Shown here piece after piece: positions 8,090 to 16,117 of a stretch of 64,000 nucleotides of DNA. The position numbers and the translations under genes were made by a program. The notes beneath the pieces were generated by a model. The model did no database searches and was not told the DNA's origin. It saw only the letters and a program-made list of their open reading frames with translations. The DNA is taken from contig NZ_LMKB01000006.1 of assembly GCF_001421165.1 (NCBI RefSeq), positions 295,936 to 359,935 on the forward strand, in the 5' to 3' direction. Position 1 is the stretch's first letter, and each line of letters opens with the position of its first letter. This DNA is from Frigoribacterium sp. Leaf8. Its GTDB lineage: Bacteria; Actinomycetota; Actinomycetes; Actinomycetales; Microbacteriaceae.

Positions 8090-9180
8090 CGCGCCCACCG
8101 CCCCGCCACCTGGGCGGCGGCCTCGCCCACCCAGTAGGAGGCGCGGGTCGTGGACTCGGCGACGCCCCCGGCCATCTGCGTGGTCGAGACGACGTCCGCG
8201 AAGCCGTCCGCAGGCGCGTCGACCGAACCGGCGACCAGGACGACGGGGACTCCGACGGCGTCGGCCATCCGACGCACGAGCGACACGGTCTTCCCGGCGG
8301 CGGTCTGACCGTCGAACGATCCTTCTCCGGTGACGACGACGTCACCGTGGGCCAGTGCCTCGGCGAGACGGACCGTCTCGGCGACGGCGACCGCTCCGGG
8401 TTGCAGACGGGCACCCCAGGCGAGCAGACCGAAACCCGTTCCTCCTGCGGCCCCGGCCCCGGGCGTCGTGGGATCGACGTCGACGAGGCTCGCGAAACGC
8501 TCGAGCCCCTGCTCGAGTGCGAGGACGTCGTCGACGGAGGCACCTTTCTGCGGCCCGAACACGGCCGCGGCACCGTCGGGTCCGAGCAGGGGGCTGTCGA
8601 CGTCGACCAACAGCGTGACGCCGTCGGGCGGAAGGGCGATGAGACCCGTCAGATCGACTCGGGCGGCTGTCGTGAGGCCGTGGTTGCCCGAGGCGACGAG
8701 CTCCCCCAGGGAATCCACGATGCGGGCACCGAGGATCGTCAGAGCGCCCGCTCCCCCGTCCGTCGACGCGCTGCCTCCGAGGCCGACGACGAGCCGGGTG
8801 GCTCCGGCGTCGACGGCCGCACGGATGACGCCACCCAGTCCGCGGGTGTTCGCGTCGTGCGGCGCGGGCGAGCTCAGCAGGCCGAGCCCGCAGGACGAGG
8901 CGAGCTCGACGACGGCCGTGCCGTCGGGCAGCGTGAGCCAGGGGGCGTCGACCGGGCGGCCGTCAGGGCCCTCCACGACGCTCTCGTGGCGGACGCTCCC
9001 GGGGCACGCCCGCTCGAACGCGTCGAGGGTGCCCTCGCCGCCGTCCGCCAAGGGCAGGGTCACGACGACGTCGTCCGGCCGTGATCGTGACCAGCCGGCG
9101 GCGAGTGCCGCCGCCACCTCGGGTGCGCCGAGGGTTCCCTTGAACGAATCGGGCGCGATGACCACCCGGAGTCTCGACAT
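8086..9180 (-). CDS. Glycerate kinase (GarK/GlxK family)
   Basis: 364 aa, matching the family length. Phosphorylates D-glycerate to 2-phosphoglycerate or 3-phosphoglycerate with ATP, feeding lower glycolysis from glyoxylate or serine breakdown. The N-terminal APDSFKGTL (about 9-17) and PLADGGEGTLDAF are diagnostic of the GarK-type two-domain fold; GLGGSASTDGGAGAL and the late VTGEGSFDGQTAAGK motif complete it. ATG start at 9180. First gene of a two-gene unit with the amidase (4-bp ATGA overlap). One copy of the recurring GGAGGCGCGGGTCG motif (8137-8150) lies inside its 3' coding part. Confidence 0.92.
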   Translation of the reverse strand: MSRLRVVIAPDSFKGTLGAPEVAAALAAGWSRSRPDDVVVTLPLADGGEGTLDAFERACPGSVRHESVVEGPDGRPVDAPWLTLPDGTAVVELASSCGLGLLSSPAPHDANTRGLGGVIRAAVDAGATRLVVGLGGSASTDGGAGALTILGARIVDSLGELVASGNHGLTTAARVDLTGLIALPPDGVTLLVDVDSPLLGPDGAAAVFGPQKGASVDDVLALEQGLERFASLVDVDPTTPGAGAAGGTGFGLLAWGARLQPGAVAVAETVRLAEALAHGDVVVTGEGSFDGQTAAGKTVSLVRRMADAVGVPVVLVAGSVDAPADGFADVVSTTQMAGGVAESTTRASYWVGEAAAQVAGRWAR

Positions 9181-9243
9181 GCCTCAACCTTGGCATGATC
9201 GGCGGCCGGGGCACAGACCCGATCACGCGCACGAGGACACGAA

Positions 9244-9273
9244 GAAGGCCCCGGTCATTCGACCGGGGCCTTC
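9244..9273 (-). terminator. Hairpin terminator after initiator tRNA
   Basis: Perfect 13-bp stem (GAAGGCCCCGGTC, 9244-9256, with its complement at 9261-9273) and 4-nt loop ATTC, starting 11 bp past the tRNA 3' end on the minus strand. Confidence 0.8.
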
Positions 9274-9283
9274 GTCGTTCTTG

Positions 9284-9357
9284 TTGCGGGGGCAGGATTT
9301 GAACCTACGACCTCTGGGTTATGAGCCCAGCGAGCTACCGAACTGCTCCACCCCGCG
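9284..9357 (-). tRNA. Initiator tRNA-fMet (anticodon CAU)
   Basis: The 74-nt cloverleaf reads CGCGGGG (acceptor), D arm GAGC...GCTC, anticodon arm CTGGG-CTCATAA-CCCAG, T arm GTAGG-TTCAAAT-CCTGC and CCCCGCAA at the 3' side. Two initiator hallmarks are visible: a C1-A72 mismatch at the end of the acceptor stem and three consecutive G-C pairs (GGG/CCC) next to the CAU anticodon loop. The 3' CCA is not encoded. A promoter lies just upstream and a hairpin terminator just downstream, so it is a single-gene unit. Confidence 0.97.
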
Positions 9358-9369
9358 GCACAAGAAATG

Positions 9370-9399
9370 ACTCTAGCACGCCGTTCGGCCCCCGTCCAA
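9370..9399 (-). promoter_or_regulatory. Promoter of tRNA-fMet
   Basis: On the minus strand TTGGAC (9394-9399) and TAGAGT (9370-9375) are separated by 18 bp and end 12 bp before the mature tRNA. This is a close match to the housekeeping sigma-factor consensus. Confidence 0.75.
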
Positions 9400-9443
9400 T
9401 CGGGCCATCGGAAGAGGCACCCACGACGCCTGATCGACGACGA

Positions 9444-9473
9444 ACCCCCCTCCCGGCATGCCGGAAGGGGGGT
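9444..9473 (-). terminator. Hairpin terminator after UPF0182 gene
   Basis: ACCCCCCT (9444-9451) pairs with AGGGGGGT (9466-9473); after one C-A mismatch CCGG pairs with CCGG around a CATG loop. It begins 19 bp past the stop. Confidence 0.75.
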
Positions 9474-9492
9474 CGACGATCACCGGTCGGGC

Positions 9493-12438
9493 CTACTGAC
9501 CGCTGGCGGCGACCGCGTCCTCGAGGGCGGTCTGGAGGCGCGTGTCGGCTTCCGCCGCCGCGACCAGGTCGTTGTCGGCGTAGGCCGCGGCACGGTCGGT
9601 CAGGGCCTGCTGAGCGTCGGCCAGGGCCTGGTCGAGCGCCGCGTTGTCGGTACCCGACCCGGTGCCGCCGGTGTCGGGGGTCGCCGTGCCACCGTCGGTC
9701 GCTCCGTCGCCGGTGCCGGTGCCCGTGCCGTCGGTCCCGTCACCCGTGGTCGGAACGCCGTTGTCTCCGGCGGTCGCACCCGAATTGCCACCGAACAGCG
9801 AGTCGAGGGCGCCGTCGAGGGTGTCCTCGAAGGCGATCTTGTCTCCGAACGAGACCAGGATGCGCTGCAGGACCGGGTACGACGTCTCGGAGTTCGACTT
9901 CACGTAGATCGGCTGGACGTAGAGCAGACCACCGCCGACCGGCAGGGTCAGCAGGTTGCCTCGGACGACGCTCGTGTCACCCCGGGTGAGGAGAGCGAGC
10001 TGGTTGGCCACGGCCGTGTCGGTGTTGAAGTTGTTCTGCACCTGTCCGGGACCGGGCAGCGTGTCGGTGCGCGGCAGGGCCAGCAGCGTCAGCTTGCCGT
10101 AGTCCGACGAGATCTCACCCGGTGTCGACCCCGCATCGGCATTCGCCGCGAGATAGCCCGTCAGGACGTTCCGGGCGTTCTCACCCGACTGTTGCGGGAT
10201 GTACGTCGAGTAGATCGAGAACGCAGGGTCTTGATCGGGCAGCTGCAGCGTCAAGTAGTACGGAGGCTGCAACGGCGGGTTCTGGGCGTTGCTCGTCGGC
10301 TCGTTGGGCGTGACCCACGCGTCGTCGCTCGAGTAGAACGAGTCGGCGTCCGTCACGTGGTACGTGCCGAGGATCGCCCGCTGCACCTTGAACATGTCCT
10401 GCGGGTAGCGGACGTGCTGGAGCAGTTCGGCCGACATGTCGCTCAGCGGCGACAGCGTGGAGGGGAAGATCTTGTCATAGGTCTGCAGGATCGGGTCGCT
10501 GGTGTCCCACGCGTAGAGCTTGACCGAACCGTCGTACGCGTCGACCGTGGCCTTGACCGAGTTGCGGATGTAGTTGATGTTGTTCGAGGCGTACACCGGG
10601 CGGTCGTTGTACGTGTCGGCGATCGCGTCGGACAACGCCTGCGGCTTCGAGTACGGGTACTCGTTGGTCGTGGTGTAGCCGTCGACGATCCAGACGACCT
10701 TGCCGTCGACGACGGAGGGGTACGGCGCGCTGTCGATGGTGAGGTAGGGAGCGACCTTCTGGACGCGCTCGGTGGGGTCACGGTCGTAGAGGATCTGCGA
10801 CTGGTCGTTCACCGCGTCGGACAGGAAGATCTGCTCGGACTGGAACTTGATGGCGTAGATGAGCTTCTTGAAGACGTTGTCGAGCTTGGGCCCACCGTCG
10901 CCCTCGAAGGTCGTCGTCTCGTTGGTGCCGTTGTCGTTGCTGCCCGACGGGTAGTCGAGCTCGATGTCGTTGCCGCCGTCGCCACCCACGATCGAGTAGG
11001 TGGGCGACTCCTGGCCGAAGTAGATTCGCGGTTCGTAGTCGCCGGCGTCGCCGAGGGCACCCGTCACCGGGATGCCGGACTCGAGGAAGACCGGCTGGCC
11101 GTCCGCCGACCGCTGGTTGCCGTAGGCCGCCACCACGCCGTAGCCGTGCGTGTAGACGAAGGTCGTGTTGTAGGGGGTCGCCGAGTTGCCGAGCTGCGAG
11201 GTGTTCAGCTCGCGCACGGCGATGACGGTGTCTTGCACGTTGCCGTCGATCGTGTACCGGTCGACCGCGAGCTGCTCGGGGAAGCTGTAGTACTGGCGGT
11301 ACTGCTGCAGCTGGGCGAAGGCGTCGGTCACGAGAGCGGGGTCGATGATGCGGATGTTCGCGGTGGTGACGGCGTCACCGGCCAGGGCACCGGCCTCGGC
11401 GTCGGACTTCGCATCGTAGGTCTGCTCTTCGACGTCGGCCACGCCGTACGCCTCACGCGTCGCCTGGATGTTGCGCTCGATGTACGGCGACTCGACCGTC
11501 CGCTCGCTGGGCTCGACCGTGAAGCGCTGGACGATCCAGGGGTAGATGCCCCCGACGATGATGCTGATGATGATGAGCGCGGCCGTACCGATGACCGGGA
11601 GGCGCCAGCGGCCGACGATCGCGGTCACGATGAACAGGACGGCCACGACCACCGCGATGCCGGCCAGGATCTGCTTGCCGGGGATGCCCGCGTTGACGTC
11701 GGTGTACGTGGCACCCGTGAGGAGCTTGTTCGTTCCGTCGGACAGGGTCGCGTACTGGTCGAGCCAGAGGCTCACGCCCTGGAGGAGCAGGTAGACGGCG
11801 GCCGTGACGGCCAACTGGATGCGCGCGACCTTCGAGATGCGCACCTCGCGACCGGTGAAGCGCAGGGCACCGTAGAGGTAGCTGGTCGCGACGGCGGCGA
11901 TGCCGGCGATGAGCACGACGGCCGAGGCGAAGCCGACCACGGCCTGGTAGAGCGGCAGCTCGAAGACGTAGAACCCGATGTCGAGCCCGAACTGCGCGTC
12001 GGTCTGACCGAAGGGGGTGCGGTTGATCCACTCGAGGACGGTCTGCCACTGCGTCGACGTGGCGATGCCGGCGAAGAGGCCGAGGACGGCGGGGACGCCG
12101 ATGACGACGGCCCGACGCAGGGGCTCGATGACCTGCTGGTAGCGGTCGAGCTGGGAGTTCAACTTGGCGTACACCGGCCGGAACCGGAAGGCCACCTCGA
12201 TGCTGACGTACACCGGCACCGCCATGGCCACGAAGCCCACCGCGAACATCACGAGGCGGGAGATCCACTGTGTCGTGAGCACTCCCGTGAACCCGAGCTG
12301 CTGGTACCAGAGGTAGTCGGTCAGCAGCGACGAAAAGATGAAGAAGGCGATGACCAGGGCGGCGAGGACGGCCACCGTGACCAGGACGGGCAATCGGGGC
12401 GAGCGTCGTGCGGTTCGCGACGATGCGGGTGACGTCAA
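9493..12438 (-). CDS. UPF0182 family large membrane protein
   Basis: 981 aa, the usual size of this actinobacterial/cyanobacterial family of unknown function. The N-terminal third holds about seven transmembrane helices (for example 20-42, 62-82, 113-130, 170-190, 213-235, 260-300); the rest is a large domain rich in Tyr, Asn and Asp, expected outside the membrane, ending in a low-complexity Gly/Thr/Asp tail (about 885-935) and a charged helix. The start is TTG at 12438, supported by AGGAG seven bases upstream. The PDZ/Lon-like protease gene starts the same strand run 100 bp upstream, the same pairing as in mycobacteria. No catalytic motif is recognised. Confidence 0.92.
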   Translation of the reverse strand: MTSPASSRTARRSPRLPVLVTVAVLAALVIAFFIFSSLLTDYLWYQQLGFTGVLTTQWISRLVMFAVGFVAMAVPVYVSIEVAFRFRPVYAKLNSQLDRYQQVIEPLRRAVVIGVPAVLGLFAGIATSTQWQTVLEWINRTPFGQTDAQFGLDIGFYVFELPLYQAVVGFASAVVLIAGIAAVATSYLYGALRFTGREVRISKVARIQLAVTAAVYLLLQGVSLWLDQYATLSDGTNKLLTGATYTDVNAGIPGKQILAGIAVVVAVLFIVTAIVGRWRLPVIGTAALIIISIIVGGIYPWIVQRFTVEPSERTVESPYIERNIQATREAYGVADVEEQTYDAKSDAEAGALAGDAVTTANIRIIDPALVTDAFAQLQQYRQYYSFPEQLAVDRYTIDGNVQDTVIAVRELNTSQLGNSATPYNTTFVYTHGYGVVAAYGNQRSADGQPVFLESGIPVTGALGDAGDYEPRIYFGQESPTYSIVGGDGGNDIELDYPSGSNDNGTNETTTFEGDGGPKLDNVFKKLIYAIKFQSEQIFLSDAVNDQSQILYDRDPTERVQKVAPYLTIDSAPYPSVVDGKVVWIVDGYTTTNEYPYSKPQALSDAIADTYNDRPVYASNNINYIRNSVKATVDAYDGSVKLYAWDTSDPILQTYDKIFPSTLSPLSDMSAELLQHVRYPQDMFKVQRAILGTYHVTDADSFYSSDDAWVTPNEPTSNAQNPPLQPPYYLTLQLPDQDPAFSIYSTYIPQQSGENARNVLTGYLAANADAGSTPGEISSDYGKLTLLALPRTDTLPGPGQVQNNFNTDTAVANQLALLTRGDTSVVRGNLLTLPVGGGLLYVQPIYVKSNSETSYPVLQRILVSFGDKIAFEDTLDGALDSLFGGNSGATAGDNGVPTTGDGTDGTGTGTGDGATDGGTATPDTGGTGSGTDNAALDQALADAQQALTDRAAAYADNDLVAAAEADTRLQTALEDAVAASGQ

Positions 12439-12538
12439 GGGTGGACTCCTGGCTGACGGGGACGTGGACGGCCATCCTACGTGTCGAGCCTGGCCGACTC
12501 AGCGTCCCCTTCTCAGCTTTGCGCGGGCTGCACGAACG

Positions 12539-13651
12539 CTATCGACCGGCCGTGCAGGTGGCCAGGGACGACGTGTCGCCGCCGTCCGCGACCGTCTCGA
12601 GCGCCGTGACCGCATCGTCCAACGTGGCGACCGAGTAGACGTCCAGCCCGGAGGGCACGTTCCCGACGACCTCGGAGCAGTTCGTGGACGGCGCCAGGAA
12701 GACGGTCGCCCCGGCGTCGCGAGCACCGTAGAGCTTCTGTCGGATGCCGCCGATGGCACCCACCTCGCCCGAGGCCGTGATCGTGCCCGTGCCGGCGACC
12801 TTCGCGCCGCCGGTGAGCTCCCCCGGTGTCGTCTTGTCGATGATGCCGAGCGCGAACATCATGCCGGCACTCGGTCCGCCGACCTGGTCGAGCTTGAGCG
12901 TGACGTCGAAGGGATACGTGTAGTCCACGCTGACCCCGACCCCGAGGAGCGGCGTGCCGTCGACTTCTTGCGGGGTCACCTGCTCGGTCATGCTCGTCCC
13001 CGCGCGTTCGAGGACCACCTCCGCCGGCGTCGACGCCCCGTTCGCCGCCACCAGGCCGCGGAGGACGTCCACGTCCGCATCGGTGGCGAGACTGGTGCCG
13101 TTGACGCTGACCAGGACGTCTCCCTCGCGCAGGACGCCCTCGGCAGGGCTCCCCTGGGAGACCTGGCTGACGGTCACGGCGCTGGGGACGGCGTACCCCT
13201 CGTGGATCAGCGCCGCGGCGATCGCGGACTTCTGGGAGTTCTGCATGTCGACGGCGTTCTGTTCGTCGACCTGGTCGTTCGACACCCCCGACGGGTACAC
13301 GGCCTCGACCGGGATGACCGAACGGCTACGGTCCGCCCACGCGCGGACGACGTCGACCCAGCCCGGCCGGACGTCCTGGTTGCCCTGCACGCTCACGGTC
13401 AGCAGGTCGAGGGTGCCCGCGGTGGGGTAGGTCTCGTGGCCCGACACGGTGATCAGGGGTTGGGACGAACCCTCGTACTCGGCACTGCCCAGGGTGTCGA
13501 ACACGGGGCCGGGCTGTTCGATCAGGTAGGGCCCCGGGAGGAGGCTCAGGACCACGGCCGAGACGACGGCGACACCCAGGAGGGGCCAGCCGAACCTGCT
13601 CGCTCGGCGTGCTGACGAGGGGGCGGTGCGCGGGGGCGTGAAGAAGGCCAC
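12539..13651 (-). CDS. PDZ-domain, Lon-like serine protease (YlbL family)
   Basis: 370 aa membrane-anchored protease. An N-terminal transmembrane segment (about 21-40) is followed by an extracytoplasmic domain, a PDZ domain (about 155-220) and a C-terminal Lon-type peptidase domain with the Ser-Lys dyad at S261 (GGPSAGMM) and K306 (GIRQKLYGA). It lacks an AAA motor. GTG start at 13651 with AAAGGA upstream. It lies next to the UPF0182 gene and divergent from the Zincin_2 gene, an arrangement kept in many actinobacteria, so a shared envelope proteostasis task is plausible; the substrate is unknown. Confidence 0.9.
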   Translation of the reverse strand: MAFFTPPRTAPSSARRASRFGWPLLGVAVVSAVVLSLLPGPYLIEQPGPVFDTLGSAEYEGSSQPLITVSGHETYPTAGTLDLLTVSVQGNQDVRPGWVDVVRAWADRSRSVIPVEAVYPSGVSNDQVDEQNAVDMQNSQKSAIAAALIHEGYAVPSAVTVSQVSQGSPAEGVLREGDVLVSVNGTSLATDADVDVLRGLVAANGASTPAEVVLERAGTSMTEQVTPQEVDGTPLLGVGVSVDYTYPFDVTLKLDQVGGPSAGMMFALGIIDKTTPGELTGGAKVAGTGTITASGEVGAIGGIRQKLYGARDAGATVFLAPSTNCSEVVGNVPSGLDVYSVATLDDAVTALETVADGGDTSSLATCTAGR

Positions 13652-13676
13652 GGAGGGTCCTTTCGGGATCGGCCGG

Positions 13677-13690
13677 GGAGGCGCGGGTCG
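13677..13690 (+). repeat. Dispersed motif GGAGGCGCGGGTCG
   Basis: Intergenic copy in the divergent region between the YlbL-like protease and the Zincin_2 gene. Confidence 0.5.
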
Positions 13691-13760
13691 CGTTCGCCAC
13701 GAGCGGAGCGACGCCCCCGGAGCGGTGGCCGAATCCCAGGATCTTCGTGCGGCCAGCAGC

Positions 13761-13766
13761 TAGCGT
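13761..13766 (+). promoter_or_regulatory. -10 element TAGCGT, leaderless start
   Basis: TAGCGT ends 7 nt before the ATG at 13774. With a start point about 7 nt downstream of the -10, the mRNA would begin at the initiation codon; no Shine-Dalgarno sequence is visible. Confidence 0.6.
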
Positions 13767-13773
13767 AGTCAGC

Positions 13774-15168
13774 ATGACCGATGATTCGCCGCGCGGGCCT
13801 GAGGACGAGTTCCGTGACATGTTGCGGCAGTTCCTGTCCGGCGGTTCCGAGATCGATCCGTCGCAGCTCGCCGGGGCCGCCGGGCTGCCCGACGACCCGG
13901 CCTTCGTGGCGCGACTCATGAGTCAGCTGCAGAACGCCGTCAACAGCAGCGGTGACGGCATCGACTGGTCGATCGCCACCGAACAGGCGACCGCCGTGGG
14001 CGCCCAGAGCGCCGTCGTGCCGACCGCGGCCGAGACCGCCGCCCTCGAGCAGGCGTTCCACGTCGCCGCACTGTGGCTCGACGACGTCACGTTCGTGGCC
14101 GAGCTCACCGCCACGCCGCGTCTCGTGACCCGCGCCGAGTGGGCCCGTCTCACCATGCCCGTGTGGAGCCAGCTCGCCGAGCCCGTGGCCACGTCGATCG
14201 CGGACTCCCTGACCGGCGTGCTCAGCGAGCAGGCTCCCGAAGAGATGCGCTCGATGCTCGCCGGGGCCAGCCAGGTCATGCGCAGCGTCGGTGGCACGCT
14301 CTTCGCCATGCAGCTCGGACAGGTCGTCGGCCAGCTCTCGACCGAGGTCGTGTCCGGCGGCGACGTCGGCATCCCGCTCCTCGACGAACAGCAGGCGGCG
14401 CTGCTCCCCCAGAACGTGGCCGCCTTCGGCGAGGGCCTCGACATCGAGGCCGACCAGGTCCAGCTCTACCTGGCGGTCCGCGAACTCGCGCACGCCCGCC
14501 TGTTCCGGCACGCCCGATGGCTGCGCCTGCACCTCATCTCGTCCATCCGCGAGTTCGCCCAGGGCATCCGCATCGACACCTCCCGGCTCGAAGAACTCGC
14601 GGTGGACTTCGATCCCTCGAACCCCGGCGACCTGCAGGAGGCCATGAAGAGCGGGGCCCTCATCCCCCCGAAGACCGACGAGCAGCTCGCCGCCCTCGCC
14701 CGGCTCGAGACCACCCTGGCCCTGATCGAGGGCTGGGTCGACGTGGTGACCGCCCACGCCACGGCGCGCCTCCCGAAGTCCGCGGCGATCGCCGAGACGG
14801 TCCGCCGCCGCCGGGCCGCCGGCGGGCCTGCCGAGTCGGCCTTCTCCACCCTGGTCGGCCTCGAACTGCGGCCGCGGCGCCTCCGCGAGGCGGCCGTCCT
14901 CTGGCAGACTGTGACCGACGCCGTCGGTGCCGAGCGCCGAGACGACCTCTGGTCGCACCCGGACATCGTGCCCACCAGCGCCGACGTCGACGACCCGCAG
15001 GCCCTCGTGGCCCGCCTGACGTCGGACGAGCCCACCTTCGACGACGTCGACCAGGCGATCCAGGACCTGCTCGACGACACGACCGACGACCGCCCCCGCG
15101 AGGGGGACGACGGCTCGGCGACCGAGCCCGGCGAGTCCGGGCCCGACCAGGACGCCCCCCGATCCTGA
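13774..15168 (+). CDS. Zinc-dependent metalloprotease-like protein (DUF2342/Zincin_2)
   Basis: 464 aa, a family found almost only in actinobacteria. The zincin-like core is LYLAVRELAHARLFRHARWL (E237, H240, H246), a variant of HExxH, and a later conserved helix GWVDVVTAHA (about 326-335). The last 40 residues are acidic and disordered. It was annotated as a hydrolase or coenzyme F420-linked protein in older records; proteolysis has not been shown as far as known here. ATG at 13774 is supported by a leaderless-type -10 seven bases upstream. It runs toward the TOMM-like gene, 76 bp downstream. Confidence 0.88.
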   Translation: MTDDSPRGPEDEFRDMLRQFLSGGSEIDPSQLAGAAGLPDDPAFVARLMSQLQNAVNSSGDGIDWSIATEQATAVGAQSAVVPTAAETAALEQAFHVAALWLDDVTFVAELTATPRLVTRAEWARLTMPVWSQLAEPVATSIADSLTGVLSEQAPEEMRSMLAGASQVMRSVGGTLFAMQLGQVVGQLSTEVVSGGDVGIPLLDEQQAALLPQNVAAFGEGLDIEADQVQLYLAVRELAHARLFRHARWLRLHLISSIREFAQGIRIDTSRLEELAVDFDPSNPGDLQEAMKSGALIPPKTDEQLAALARLETTLALIEGWVDVVTAHATARLPKSAAIAETVRRRRAAGGPAESAFSTLVGLELRPRRLREAAVLWQTVTDAVGAERRDDLWSHPDIVPTSADVDDPQALVARLTSDEPTFDDVDQAIQDLLDDTTDDRPREGDDGSATEPGESGPDQDAPRS

Positions 15169-15244
15169 CGGACACCGTCACCGGGGCCCGGGCGGACCTG
15201 TGGACAACTCCTCATCCGCCCCGGCCCCACGACATGATCGGACG

Positions 15245-16117
15245 ATGCACCTCGTCCTCGATCCCCGCATCCCCGTCATCTGGCGCGATCCGTCGACCCT
15301 CCAGGTCGGCGTCGACCGCCCCACGCTCGTCCTGAGTCCGGTCAGCAGGCTCGACGAGCGGGTGGTCGCGGCCCTCGCCGCGGGGCACGGCGCAGGGGGC
15401 CTGCCCACCCTCGTCGCCCACCTCGGCCTGGATCGCGCCGCGGTCGAAGCCTCCGTCGAGCGCCTGCGACCCGCGCTGGGCGGCGACACCCGGTCGGTCG
15501 TCCCGCCGACCGTCGTCGTCGGCGGGCCGGGCCCCGTCGCCGATGCCGTCGCGCGCCTCCTCGGCTCCTGCGGTGCCGACGTCCGACGGGCCGACGCCGA
15601 CCTGGCTCCGCCGCGGCACGCCACGGGCGTCCTGGTCGGCGGGCACGTGCTCGACCCCCGGGTCGTCCGAGAGTGGGTGAGGTCCGATCTGACGCACCTC
15701 GTCGTACGAGTGGGCGATCGTCACACGCGGATCGGCCCCGTGACGGTGCCCGGTTCGACGGCCTGCGCCCGGTGTCTCGACCTCCACGCCGGCGAGGCCG
15801 ACCGTGCCTGGCCCGCGATCGCCGGTCAGCTGAGCGCCCGTCCCCTCACCGCGCCTCCGCTGCTGTCCGTCCATGAGGTCGCCACGAGAGCCGCCCGCCG
15901 GCTGTGGTCCCGTCTGACCGGCGCGGACGGCGCCCCCGAGGACTCCGAGGTCGAGTCGATCTCGATCGCCGACGGGCTGGTCACTCGCGCGGACGTGCCG
16001 CCGCACCCGGAGTGCGGGTGCGCAGCTCTTCCACGAACCGGCTCACCCGCCGTTCGCCGCCGCGCCCCTGCCCCGAGCGACTCCACGACAACCGGAGCCG
16101 CTCACGCGCCCTCGTGA
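15245..16117 (+). CDS. TOMM/E1-like cyclodehydratase-related protein (ThiF-like fold)
   Basis: 290 aa. The central stretch VVPPTVVVGGPGPVADAVARLLGSCG resembles the nucleotide-binding part of ThiF/E1 proteins; CARC (174-177) and CGC (257-259, in HPECGCA) form the zinc-binding cysteine pairs seen in proteins annotated as TOMM precursor leader peptide-binding proteins. No YcaO partner or precursor peptide is seen nearby. ATG at 15245 is chosen because conserved sequence begins there. The final 30 residues after HPECGCA are low complexity and lie antisense to the helicase gene (137-bp overlap), so the functional protein may effectively end near residue 260. Function unknown; syntenic position beside uvrD2 suggests a housekeeping role rather than a RiPP cluster. 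Confidence 0.7.
   Translation: MHLVLDPRIPVIWRDPSTLQVGVDRPTLVLSPVSRLDERVVAALAAGHGAGGLPTLVAHLGLDRAAVEASVERLRPALGGDTRSVVPPTVVVGGPGPVADAVARLLGSCGADVRRADADLAPPRHATGVLVGGHVLDPRVVREWVRSDLTHLVVRVGDRHTRIGPVTVPGSTACARCLDLHAGEADRAWPAIAGQLSARPLTAPPLLSVHEVATRAARRLWSRLTGADGAPEDSEVESISIADGLVTRADVPPHPECGCAALPRTGSPAVRRRAPAPSDSTTTGAAHAPS

Noticed and set aside
9367-12432. A 1021-codon plus-strand open frame opposite the UPF0182 gene
   Set aside because: No recognisable domain, composition typical of an antisense frame, while the minus strand encodes a complete UPF0182 protein with a ribosome site.
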